32,750 bases of DNA from Nostocaceae cyanobacterium (GCA_030065825.1 JASJCY010000046.1:1-32750), one strand, 5' to 3'; positions 8,412 through 16,300 are shown, counted from the stretch's first letter. Numbers and translations: made by a program. Notes: generated from the letters alone by a model not told the origin.

Positions 8412-8417
8412 AAGGAG
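8412..8417 (+). promoter_or_regulatory. Shine-Dalgarno of the lasso-type precursor
   Basis: AAGGAG lies ten bases before ATG 8428. It is the best ribosome site in this region and decides the start against the upstream in-frame codon at 8377, which would add 17 residues that do not look like a RiPP leader. Confidence 0.7.
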
Positions 8418-8427
8418 CAAAAAACCA

Positions 8428-8601
8428 ATGCAATCTAAATCCAAAAAATTATACAAGACCCCTGAGCTCTTAGCTTATGGAACTATGGAACAGCTCACAC
8501 AAAGTAGCGGTTCGGGTGGGATTGACGGGATAATTGGTATCGATATTGACGGTGATGGCATCACCGATGTAGGCATCGGAACCACGACAGGCTCTGTTTA
8601 G
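8428..8601 (+). CDS. Lasso-type RiPP precursor peptide (A), Gly/Asp-rich core
   Basis: 57 residues. Residues 9-24 read YKTPELLAYGTMEQLT, an exact match to the lasso leader consensus YxxPxLxxxGxxxxLT bound by B1/RRE proteins. The conserved Thr24 is at leader position -2, so cleavage after Gln25 would release a 32-residue core beginning SSGSGGID. Ser1 and Asp8 of that core fit an eight-residue macrolactam, allowed in lasso peptides (residue 1 Gly/Ala/Ser/Cys; acid at 7-9). The rest is unusual: Gly/Ile-rich with DIDGDGITD at 39-47 and a TTTGSV tail with Ser56 penultimate. The cyclase upstream and kinase downstream support a RiPP role. The core is long for a lasso peptide, so cleavage and fold remain inference. 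Confidence 0.82.
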   Translation: MQSKSKKLYKTPELLAYGTMEQLTQSSGSGGIDGIIGIDIDGDGITDVGIGTTTGSV

Positions 8602-8670
8602 GTGCTTTATCGTAACTGCCCAGGTTATTTTTGAATAGCCTATAGTCCTTTGTTTGCAAGTGCTGTAGCT

Positions 8671-11208
8671 ATGATTTCACCAATTTGCTATCGAAGTAAA
8701 GTAAGGAACGTTGGAATGATGATTAATTGCTCGGGTTTGACTTTCAAGCAGTCTTCAAATTGTGCCTCTTTAAATTTTTCAGCTGGAAATATAAAGTTAC
8801 GAGAAAGTGTTGATTCGACTAAAATATTAGTCTTTATTGATTCGGGAGTCAATAATTATACATATTTAGCTGATGGAGTGATCTCTGAAGCTGAATTTCA
8901 CATCTTAGAAGGTCGAAAAGATGGCATAGCACAAATTACTGAAATATTAAAAAACAGTAATGACATTAGTCAGGTTCATATCATTGCTCATGGTTCTCCG
9001 GGTAGTCTAAAATTAGGAAACTCTATCCTTAGTCTAGATACGCTCGGAGACTACAGTGAACAATTGCAAACTTGGTCTACAGAGACTTTGTTGCTTTATG
9101 GCTGTAATGTTGCTGCTGGGGATGCTGGAGAAGAATTCTTAACTAAATTACAAAAGATTACTCAAACAACGATCCACGCTTCTACTCATAAGGTTGGTAA
9201 TCCGAATCAAGGTGGTAATTGGGAACTGAATGTCACTATTCCTGAAAACTCTCAAAATTCGGCTTTAATTCCTTCAATTCCTTTCCTAGCTAATACGATT
9301 AATTCCTATCCACATACTTTCGCGCTTCCAGGGGCGAGAAGTACAACAGTTGGAGGTGAAGTTTTTTTAGGTGGCAATTTTATCGAACTTGGTCTTAGCG
9401 AACTAGGAGATTTTGGGACTTCTGCTGCTGCACCAGCCGGATTTTTTGGAACTGACGCGAGATCTAACATTGGCATGAGTGTTGATCGCGATGGTTTTGA
9501 TATCGGCGTCGATGAAAGGGTTGATGTATTTCTTCCAGGTTCCCCAGTAGAAAATTGGACTGTTGGATACAGTGATAGCGATATTAATTTTACTGGCACT
9601 AATTATAATGTTGGTGGTATAAATGATATACCAAATAGCGTCGTTAATACTTCCTCCGGAGATACCCTTTCTGCTACCAGCAATGGTACTTTTGAAGATG
9701 CATTGCAAATCGTACAAGAGTATAGTTTCGATGTAGATGATACATTCTTCCGCAATATAGTTACTCTAACCAATGTCTCCAGTGAAACTCTTGGAGATGT
9801 TCGCTACATGCGTTCCTTTGATCCAGATCAAGCAATAGATGCTGGTGGTGTGTTCACTACTATCAATACCATCTTAAACACATTTGAAGCAGGTGATGAT
9901 ATTGCTGTGGTCGAAGCGACAGATGTTGATGGGGAAAACCCCGTTTTCTTAATTTCTAGAGATGAACGAGCAAGAGTTTCTAATTTTGGTTTTTCTAACT
10001 TTGACCCATACGATCCATTAGCCTATGATGCTGCACGTCTTAAAGGTTTTACGGAAACCTCTGATTCAGCAATTACTATAACCTTTGACGTTGGTGATTT
10101 GGCTCCAGGAGAATCAACTACTTTTACTTACTTCACGAGTCTTGATGGAACTTTTGAAGAAGTGATAGAGGATTTAAATGAGCCTCCGGTTGCCGATGAC
10201 GATAGCTATGGCACTGAGTTTGAAACCCCATTAAACATTCCCGCAGTAGGGGGGGTTCTAGATGGAGATACCGATGCTGATGGCGACGACTTAACCGCGG
10301 TTTTAGTAAGCGATGTTGCTAATGGTACTCTGACCTTAAACCCTGATGGTTCCTTCGACTACACTCCCGATGATGGGTTTAGCGGCACCGATAGCTTTAC
10401 ATATCGTGCCAATGATGGCGAAGACGACTCCAATATTGCTACTGTCTTGATTGAAGTTGGTGATGCTCCTCCAGAACCTATTTTCAATCCTGTTAAAAAT
10501 CGTCTCAATCCCGTTGGTGGTACTGAAGGTAATGATGGTTTACAAGGAACTGCGGATGCCGACTCCCTCGAAGCTTTAGGTGGCAACGATGTCCTCGAAG
10601 GTCTAGCTGGGAATGATGTACTTGATGGTGGTTCGGGAACCGATACGGCTACTTATGAACGCGATCCAGCAGGAGTTTCCGTTGATTTGGCAGCCGGTAC
10701 TGCTACTGATGGATTTGGAGACACCGATACCTTAATCTCCATTGAAAATATCATCGGCTCTGCCTTCGTCGATGCCATCACTGGAGATAGTGGGGCTAAC
10801 AGCCTCAGTGGAGGAGACGGAAATGACATTATAGATGGTCGTGGAGGAAATGACATTATAAATGGTGGTGCTGGAGCAGATATTTTGACTGGTGGAGCAG
10901 GTAACAATACCTTCCTCTATGTCAATCCTGGTGACGGAGTAGATACAATCACCGACTTTATCAGTGGTGTAGATAAAATCATGATTGTCGGTGCTGTCTT
11001 CTCACCCGGATTAAATGGTGGTTCACCATCTGCTGATGAGTTCTTTGTTGGATCTGGGGCAACAGATGCTAACCATCGGTTTGGCTACAATTCTGCCACT
11101 GGTGATGTGTTGTTTGATCGAGATGGGGTCGGTGGTGCCGACGCAGATGTACTGGCAACCCTCACTGGGACTCCAACATTTGTAGCCAGCGATATCACGG
11201 TTGTTTAA
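8671..11208 (+). CDS. DUF4347 / cadherin-like / RTX calcium-binding secreted protein
   Basis: The frame is open from TTG 8650, with ATG codons at 8671, 8716 and 8719. No Shine-Dalgarno decides, and 8671 is taken as the first ATG. Residues below count from 8650. Residues 58-196 form a DUF4347 domain with HIIAHGSPG (His114) and LLLYGCNVAAG (Cys152). Residues ~220-505 are an unrecognised beta-rich region. About 510-605 is a cadherin-like repeat (DDSYGTEFETPL, DGSFDYTPDDGF). About 620-760 holds RTX nonapeptides such as GGNDVLEGL and GGDGNDIIDG. No Sec signal is seen; RTX repeats usually mean type I secretion, but no transporter is nearby. It starts about 70 bases after the precursor stop and may be cotranscribed. 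Its stop codon lies inside a MITE-like repeat. Confidence 0.8.
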   Translation: MISPICYRSKVRNVGMMINCSGLTFKQSSNCASLNFSAGNIKLRESVDSTKILVFIDSGVNNYTYLADGVISEAEFHILEGRKDGIAQITEILKNSNDISQVHIIAHGSPGSLKLGNSILSLDTLGDYSEQLQTWSTETLLLYGCNVAAGDAGEEFLTKLQKITQTTIHASTHKVGNPNQGGNWELNVTIPENSQNSALIPSIPFLANTINSYPHTFALPGARSTTVGGEVFLGGNFIELGLSELGDFGTSAAAPAGFFGTDARSNIGMSVDRDGFDIGVDERVDVFLPGSPVENWTVGYSDSDINFTGTNYNVGGINDIPNSVVNTSSGDTLSATSNGTFEDALQIVQEYSFDVDDTFFRNIVTLTNVSSETLGDVRYMRSFDPDQAIDAGGVFTTINTILNTFEAGDDIAVVEATDVDGENPVFLISRDERARVSNFGFSNFDPYDPLAYDAARLKGFTETSDSAITITFDVGDLAPGESTTFTYFTSLDGTFEEVIEDLNEPPVADDDSYGTEFETPLNIPAVGGVLDGDTDADGDDLTAVLVSDVANGTLTLNPDGSFDYTPDDGFSGTDSFTYRANDGEDDSNIATVLIEVGDAPPEPIFNPVKNRLNPVGGTEGNDGLQGTADADSLEALGGNDVLEGLAGNDVLDGGSGTDTATYERDPAGVSVDLAAGTATDGFGDTDTLISIENIIGSAFVDAITGDSGANSLSGGDGNDIIDGRGGNDIINGGAGADILTGGAGNNTFLYVNPGDGVDTITDFISGVDKIMIVGAVFSPGLNGGSPSADEFFVGSGATDANHRFGYNSATGDVLFDRDGVGGADADVLATLTGTPTFVASDITVV

Positions 11209-11277
11209 AGGCAGAGAGGGGGAAGAAGAGGAAGAAGAGGAAGAAGGGGAAGAGGGAGGAGTGTTAGAACTTTGCGG
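11206..11277. repeat. Copy C of the MITE-like purine-rich repeat
   Basis: TAAAGGCAGAGAGGGGGAAG is followed by repeated GAAGAAGAG units, then GGAGTGTTAGAACTTTGCGGGG. It begins with the TAA of the RTX gene, so the repeat supplied or abuts that gene's stop codon. The remaining gap to 11521 shows no gene; it may hold the kinase promoter. Confidence 0.65.
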
Positions 11278-11521
11278 GGCATGTCCAAGTTTTAGACTTA
11301 TCCTCTCTTTCTCTTCCTCTGAAGCATGAAACCTAACAACCGCAACCGATTGCGTTGGGTGGAGGGGCTACGAAATTTCAACACTTCTAAGACTTTTGTC
11401 AGTCAACCAGGTTACTAGACAACGTTAGTCTCTCCTTATCTCAGTATTCGGTTTTGGCGATCGACTGACAGCAGGAAAGTTCTTGAAAGCACAATTTCTT
11501 TAAAATGATGCCACTTAATTT

Positions 11522-12484
11522 ATGTATTCTTATAGAGCTTACAGTTTAGGGTTACATTCCGTCCTGCCTCTACCAGAACTAGAAGCTACAGAGACGGAGA
11601 TGGATGTGATAATTCAGCTAGGAAAAGTAGCAACTCCACCTCCAGAGGGAAAGGAAAAAGGATATCATTACTGGCGTGTCGGACAAGATGTTTACCTATT
11701 TTGGGCAGAGTTAGGAACATTCCGCATCCGCGAGGGTCGGGAAATTACTATCGATCCAGTTCCTGAGATAGATACAAAAAGGCTCAGTCCCCCCATTTTG
11801 GGAGCCTGTATGGCAGTTTTACTCCAGCAAAGGGGGTACTTAATACTCCATGCCAGTGCAGTATGTTTTCCTGATGGCGCGATCGCATTTCTGGGGGAAA
11901 AGGGATGGGGCAAATCTACGATGGCAGCAACCCTTCAGGTTCACGGATATCCTTTACTCACTGATGACGTATTGGCAGTTAAGCTTGACTTAGACCAGGA
12001 ACCAATCGCACTTCCAGCCTTTCCCCAAGTTAAGCTCTGGCCCAGTGCAGTCAAAGCTTTGGGAGGTGAGCCAGAATCCTTACCTCGGATTGTTCCCGAA
12101 TTAACTAAAAGAGTACGCCGACTCAAAGAAGATTTTAGCCCTAATCCCATAGTTCTGAAGAAGATTTATCTGTTGGGGAAAGGGGATTCTGTAGCAATTC
12201 AACCCTTACAATTCGGGGAAGTATTAGAGCCACTGTTTAGTCATTCCTATAGCGGGAGATTTGGCAAGCATTTGCTTGATCAAGGAGAAGCCTTTCATTT
12301 TCGTCAATGTATGAAGTTAGCAAAACAGGTTCCCATATACCGCCTACAGCGACCATCGGCACTATCTCTATTGCCAGAGATTGCCCAGACTGTTGAGAAT
12401 CTTGACACTCCCCGGTCTAAAGACGCGGGGATTCTCAGTTCACCGTCAGAACTTGCTCAACCAGGCTTGCGCCAAGAAAAGTAG
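11522..12484 (+). CDS. HPr-kinase-like protein, probable lasso peptide kinase
   Basis: 320 residues. A Walker A loop GEKGWGKS lies at 125-132, HASAV at 110-114 and TDDVLAV at 147-153 with the acidic pair expected in HprK-type kinases. It lacks the N-terminal domain and signature of true HPr kinase/phosphorylases. Homologues in lasso clusters (the PadeK/ThcoK type) phosphorylate a Ser at the precursor C-terminus; here the only Ser near the end is penultimate Ser56, with Thr52-54 before it. The final ~26 residues (from DTPRSKDAG) are translated from the right end of IS element B, so the native C-terminus and stop have been replaced. The catalytic part is intact and it may still work. A phosphocarrier role in sugar transport is unlikely. 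Confidence 0.68.
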   Translation: MYSYRAYSLGLHSVLPLPELEATETEMDVIIQLGKVATPPPEGKEKGYHYWRVGQDVYLFWAELGTFRIREGREITIDPVPEIDTKRLSPPILGACMAVLLQQRGYLILHASAVCFPDGAIAFLGEKGWGKSTMAATLQVHGYPLLTDDVLAVKLDLDQEPIALPAFPQVKLWPSAVKALGGEPESLPRIVPELTKRVRRLKEDFSPNPIVLKKIYLLGKGDSVAIQPLQFGEVLEPLFSHSYSGRFGKHLLDQGEAFHFRQCMKLAKQVPIYRLQRPSALSLLPEIAQTVENLDTPRSKDAGILSSPSELAQPGLRQEK

Positions 12485-13616
12485 AGGCTCCAACTCCCTG
12501 AGCGTTACTTTGGGGATGCCCTCCCCTAGCTCTTTCAAGAATGTTGATCGCTGCATTTACATCTCGTTGTAGTACACATCCACAACTACATCTATGAGTG
12601 CGTACTTTCAACTGTTTCTTAACTTTTACCCCACAGTTACTACAAAGTTGCGAGGTGTTGTGAGGCTTTACAGCAATCGCTAAACGTCCGTATTTCTGAG
12701 CAAAATATTCCAACCACTGCCTAAACTCACTCCATGCAGCATCGTTAATGGATTTAGCAAAGCGATGGTTTCTTACCATGTTCTTAACCTTTAAGTTTTC
12801 ATAGGCGACTAAGTCGTTAGACTGTACAAGCGTGAGTGCCTCTCTCTTGACAAACTCTTTCCGCTGCCTACTTGTTCTTAAATGCTTTCGAGCATATACT
12901 TTGCGAGATTTACGCCGTCTATTTGAACCTTTTTTATGCTTGTAAATTCTGCGCTGAACACGTTTAATATTGATTTCAGCTTTTCTTAGAAACCTGGGGT
13001 TCTCGACATGATTACCGTTACTGTCTGAATAGAAATACTCCAACCCTACATCTAAACCAATTTGATTTCCTGTCGGCTCCAATGGATTTGAGTTATCAAA
13101 GTCGACAGAAAATTGACAGTAATACCCATCAGCACGACGAACTAAACGAACTCGCTTAATTGACTTAACTGGGAATGTGTGAATATCCCATTTACCAAGT
13201 AATTTAAGTTCACCAATTCCTTTTTTGTCAGTAAAGGTTATACGTCGTTTGACCGGGTTTAATTTCCATCCAGAGGTTTTGTACTCTACAGAACGGTTAT
13301 CATGTTGAAACCTTGGAAGTCCTTTCTTACCAAGTTTATTGGATTTGCAATTATCGTAAAACCTAGATATTGCAGACCATGCTCTCTCTGCTGAAGCCTG
13401 TACAGCCATGCTGTTTAATTGTTTTACAAAATTAAATTCATTGCGTAATTCTGTTGAATACTTGTTCAAAGCGAATCTATTAATTGTGTCATCTTTAGAT
13501 GCATCCATCCAATAGCGTAAACATTTATTACGTATGAATTGAGTAGTTCTAATAGCTTCCTCAATAGCTTGACGCTTTATTTTATTAGCTTTGACTTTGT
13601 ATTCCAGAACTAGCAA
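12435..13616 (-). CDS. tnpB: TnpB, RNA-guided nuclease of IS element B
   Basis: 393 residues from a TTG start at 13616. The frame also opens with GTG at 13625, but the perfect Shine-Dalgarno AGGAGGT directly abuts that codon while standing seven bases from the TTG, so TTG is preferred; the protein then begins LVLEYKVKANK. RuvC residues are visible in GLDVGLEYF (Asp), VAYENLKV (Glu) and QRDVNAAIN (Asp), with a zinc finger CSNCG...CSCGC. It appears catalytically complete. It ends inside the kinase reading frame (50-base convergent overlap). The guide part of its RNA would be copied from the kinase gene. Confidence 0.88.
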   Translation of the reverse strand: MLVLEYKVKANKIKRQAIEEAIRTTQFIRNKCLRYWMDASKDDTINRFALNKYSTELRNEFNFVKQLNSMAVQASAERAWSAISRFYDNCKSNKLGKKGLPRFQHDNRSVEYKTSGWKLNPVKRRITFTDKKGIGELKLLGKWDIHTFPVKSIKRVRLVRRADGYYCQFSVDFDNSNPLEPTGNQIGLDVGLEYFYSDSNGNHVENPRFLRKAEINIKRVQRRIYKHKKGSNRRRKSRKVYARKHLRTSRQRKEFVKREALTLVQSNDLVAYENLKVKNMVRNHRFAKSINDAAWSEFRQWLEYFAQKYGRLAIAVKPHNTSQLCSNCGVKVKKQLKVRTHRCSCGCVLQRDVNAAINILERARGGHPQSNAQGVGASTFLGASLVEQVLTVN

Positions 13617-13623
13617 CTTAATC

Positions 13624-13630
13624 ACCTCCT
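13624..13630 (-). promoter_or_regulatory. Strong Shine-Dalgarno that fixes a TTG start (element B tnpB)
   Basis: AGGAGGT on the minus strand, seven bases from TTG 13616-13614. The same layout precedes tnpB of element C at 32201-32207. Confidence 0.7.
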
Positions 13631-13696
13631 GCTGTTTATTAATTATGTTTATTGTACTATATTAATATACAAATAGTCAACAAAGATTCGGATAAA

Positions 13697-14100
13697 ATGG
13701 GAAAATTTGAGCCAATGGAATACAGACACGAAAGTAATGCTGTTTCACTGCTTAATTACCATTTCGTATTTATTCCAAAAAGACGAAAAAAAGTTTTAGT
13801 TGGTGAAATAGCACAGAGATTACAAGAGATTATTTGTAGTGTTTGTAATGAAAATAGATGGAAGATTATAGCTATGGAAATTATGCCTGACCATGTACAT
13901 CTTTTTTAAATGCAAAGCCTACAGACAACCCATCTTTAATGATGAAGAGAATTAAAAATAGAGCAAGCCATCATTTACGAAAAGAATTTCCACAGTTATT
14001 GAAACTTCCAACTCTATGGACTCCTAGTTATTTTGTATCTACTGCGGGTAATATTTGCACTGAAACAGTAAAAAAATATATTGCACAACAAAAAAGTTAA
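13697..14100 (+). pseudogene. tnpA: IS200/IS605 TnpA, frameshifted
   Basis: From ATG 13697 the frame reads a normal TnpA through the HUH motif MPDHVHLF, then meets TAA at 13907-13909. One extra base after the six-T run at 13902-13907 would restore the rest: an Asn/Pro-rich turn, LWTPSYFVST and the nucleophile region VKKYIAQQKS, ending at TAA 14098-14100. Every other family block is in order, so this looks like a one-base deletion in a homopolymer. A sequencing error or slippage cannot be excluded. If real, the element cannot move by its own TnpA, while its TnpB stays intact. Confidence 0.8.
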
Positions 14101-14159
14101 GTATCAATGCAGACTAAAGTCTGCTTGCGGTTTTCATCCCCGCTCTAAAGAGACGGGGT

Positions 14160-14331
14160 TTTCATCCGATTTTCTTATAAGTAACCAAGTCATTCCAACT
14201 CTTCCTGGAGCGATCGCCAACCCTGCCTTTTGTGCTGCCGTATTACCCTGACGACTATGAACCCAAATCCAGTTGAAATAGCTGACCATTAACCTTACTG
14301 TTACCGAGCGTCTGCTCCCAGACCCTGGCAA
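14160..14331 (-). pseudogene. Possible transposase C-terminal remnant
   Basis: A short minus-strand frame carries FNWIWVHSR followed by NTAAQKAGLA. A Trp/His/Ser-Arg block followed by T-A-x-x-AGL is common near the end of DDE-type transposases. It has no credible start of its own, is about 55 residues long and runs into the left end of IS element B. I cannot name the family; it may be no more than a chance ORF. Confidence 0.3.
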
Positions 14332-14341
14332 ATTTATATCT

Positions 14342-16300
14342 TTAAGGAGATTTGAATAGGTTTAGTAGAGGGGGTGAATTACCTTCCTTATCCATGGGAA
14401 GGTTATGAAGCTGTTTTTCTTCCTTAATATTTTTTTTATCTGTTGGTGGATACAAATGTAAGTCTTCAATCAATGTTAAAGTAATGGTAACTGTAGTACC
14501 ATGGTTAATACCCTGACTTGTTAGGGAAATGCTACCTCCCATCATTTCTATCAAGTTGCGGGAAATTGCTAACCCTAATCCTGTACCACCAAATTTGCGT
14601 CTACTGTCATCATCAACCATGACAAAGGGGCGAAATAATTTACTCTGTTGGGAAGGTTGAATACCTATACCCGTATCTTTGACAGTGATAAATACTAGGG
14701 ATTGACCATCATTCTGGTGCTGAATTTTTGTACCAACTGTAATGCTACCCTCTTCTGTAAACTTAGTGGCATTGCCAATAATATTAATTAACACTTGTTT
14801 GAGCTTGGCTGCATCGGCATTCACCGGCATTGATTCATCCGCTAACTGCGATATTAGCTGTAAGCCTTTTTGTTGGATATTAACTGATTGTAAATTAATT
14901 ACTTCCAAGAGTATTTTTCGCAGATCAACTGGTTTTAAGACTACTGATAGTTTTCCAGCTTCAATTTTAGAAATATCAAGTAATTCATTCAGAATTGTGT
15001 ACATATGCATAGCTGCGTCATCCGCAATTTGGAGAAACTCCATTTCTTCTTGACGGTCATCACACATACCTTCCTTGACAAAGAGCAGGCTGTTGATAAT
15101 AGAATTGAGGGGATTTCTCAATTCATGGGAAATATTAGCCAAAAACTGACTTTTGATTTGATTAGCAGTTTTGGCGTCCTTCCAAGCGATTTCCAACTCA
15201 TCAGACCAAGCTTTCAATCGGAGAACCATTTGATTGAGTGCTTGTGCTAGCTGGTTAAATTCCCGGATTCTAAAATTGTGGGGAATTGGTTCCACATCTT
15301 GGGATAGATGAAGATTTAGGGCATAATCTCGTAATTCTTCTACAGGTCGAGCCAAGTGAGGAGCTAAGTATAAAGAAATTAACAAACTTGCCCCTAACAA
15401 GCCTACCGTTAGTACAATCAGCATGAGTTTGATTTCTTCTAAACCCAACAGGGCATTATCCAAACTAGTAGTAGCCAGGATAATCCATTGTTGCTGTGAG
15501 TTTTCTGTAATCGGACTGGGAATAGCCGTATAGCCAACTACTAATTCCCTTCCTGACTTAAAATGCAAACTCACTGGTGACTCTCGCTTTGTCAGCGCAT
15601 TGTCTATAATGCGTTGGAGATTGCCAGCATCTGGATGTTGTTTAATATTTAAACCCACACATTCTGCTACTGGGTGTGCCAAAATTGTACCATCTTCAGC
15701 AATGATGATTGTGGTGCCTCTGAAGGAACCAGGCTGTTCCCTATTTTCTTGATACACTAAGGACTTGATGCTCAAAGCATACAACAAGTTTCCCTCAGGA
15801 GCGTACACAGGCACCGATAATTGTAATTGCAGTTGATTAGTTGTATTATTGCCAGTAATGCCCTCTTTCTTGGTTAATATCGTCTCTGTTTTCACGCTGA
15901 GGGGAGTTAGGGGTAATTGCAACTGTGTAATAATTTTTTCACCACAGGTACTGGCAATAATTTTGCTATTTTGTAAATTCTTCAGTTGAATGCATTGAGT
16001 ATCCGGCAGTTGTTTTGCTAGTTGAATCAGAAATTCTTGTTGCTGTAATGGCGTCCCTGTCTGGAGAATAGTACTTTGACTTGCTAAGCGCAAGTTGTTT
16101 TGAACTGAAGCGATGGCACTTTTAACTTTCTCCCCTTTACTGATAGCGCTTTCCGTTAAGTTTTTCCGGGCAGTTGCTAATAGACTAGAACGTGCTTTAT
16201 CTAAGGCAAAAATTTCCCCCGCTAATAACACAGGAACAAATAATAGTAAAATCCTCGTAAATAAAATTCTCCGGAAGGATGATTGACGTGGCTTAGCCAT
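14342..16300 (-). CDS. Membrane sensor histidine kinase (extracytoplasmic sensor, HAMP-like linker, HisKA, HATPase_c)
   Basis: 652 residues from ATG 16300; the frame extends 16 codons upstream, but MAKPRQSSFRR followed by a membrane helix is the natural N-terminus. Order: membrane helix ~12-34; periplasmic sensor ~35-290 containing IIIAEDGTILAHP, typical of Cache-like domains; second helix ~291-313; linker with a HAMP-like AxxLNQM region; HisKA with SHELRNPLNS and phosphoacceptor His392; ATPase N box NIIGNATKF, G1 DTGIGI and G2 GGTGLGL. No receiver domain follows, so it probably passes phosphate to a separate regulator, none of which is adjacent. Ligand unknown. It is divergent from the RibD-C-like gene, with 277 bases between. 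Confidence 0.88.
   Translation of the reverse strand: MAKPRQSSFRRILFTRILLLFVPVLLAGEIFALDKARSSLLATARKNLTESAISKGEKVKSAIASVQNNLRLASQSTILQTGTPLQQQEFLIQLAKQLPDTQCIQLKNLQNSKIIASTCGEKIITQLQLPLTPLSVKTETILTKKEGITGNNTTNQLQLQLSVPVYAPEGNLLYALSIKSLVYQENREQPGSFRGTTIIIAEDGTILAHPVAECVGLNIKQHPDAGNLQRIIDNALTKRESPVSLHFKSGRELVVGYTAIPSPITENSQQQWIILATTSLDNALLGLEEIKLMLIVLTVGLLGASLLISLYLAPHLARPVEELRDYALNLHLSQDVEPIPHNFRIREFNQLAQALNQMVLRLKAWSDELEIAWKDAKTANQIKSQFLANISHELRNPLNSIINSLLFVKEGMCDDRQEEMEFLQIADDAAMHMYTILNELLDISKIEAGKLSVVLKPVDLRKILLEVINLQSVNIQQKGLQLISQLADESMPVNADAAKLKQVLINIIGNATKFTEEGSITVGTKIQHQNDGQSLVFITVKDTGIGIQPSQQSKLFRPFVMVDDDSRRKFGGTGLGLAISRNLIEMMGGSISLTSQGINHGTTVTITLTLIEDLHLYPPTDKKNIKEEKQLHNLPMDKEGNSPPLLNLFKSP

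Larger units (their letters stand above)
12403..14165. mobile_element. IS200/IS605-family element B, tnpA frameshifted
   Basis: TnpB (minus) and TnpA (plus) diverge from about 13620-13696. The right-end hairpin on the low-coordinate side is at 12410-12430 (CCCCG/CGGGG and GTCT/AGAC arms) and is flanked outward by TTGACACT, the complement of AGTGTCAA, as in element A. The left-end side has a hairpin at 14138-14158 (CCCC / GGGG arms) and another at 14109-14124 (GCAGACT / AGTCTGC). The element sits in the 3' end of the kinase gene. Exact tips are inferred. Confidence 0.75.

Noticed and set aside
8377-8427. Longer precursor starting at 8377
   Set aside because: AAGGAG at 8412-8417 is correctly placed for ATG 8428. 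The extra residues are hydrophobic and unlike a lasso leader.
9306-10907. Minus-strand ORFs inside the RTX gene
   Set aside because: They are shadows of the Gly/Asp-rich repeat codons, with no start signals or recognisable domains.
11522-12484. Classical HPr kinase/phosphorylase
   Set aside because: It lacks the N-terminal domain and C-terminal signature of HprK, and no PTS genes are near. Lasso-cluster context fits better.
13897-13912. Programmed frameshift in tnpA of element B
   Set aside because: No classical slippery heptamer in frame and no stimulatory structure seen. A homopolymer deletion is simpler.
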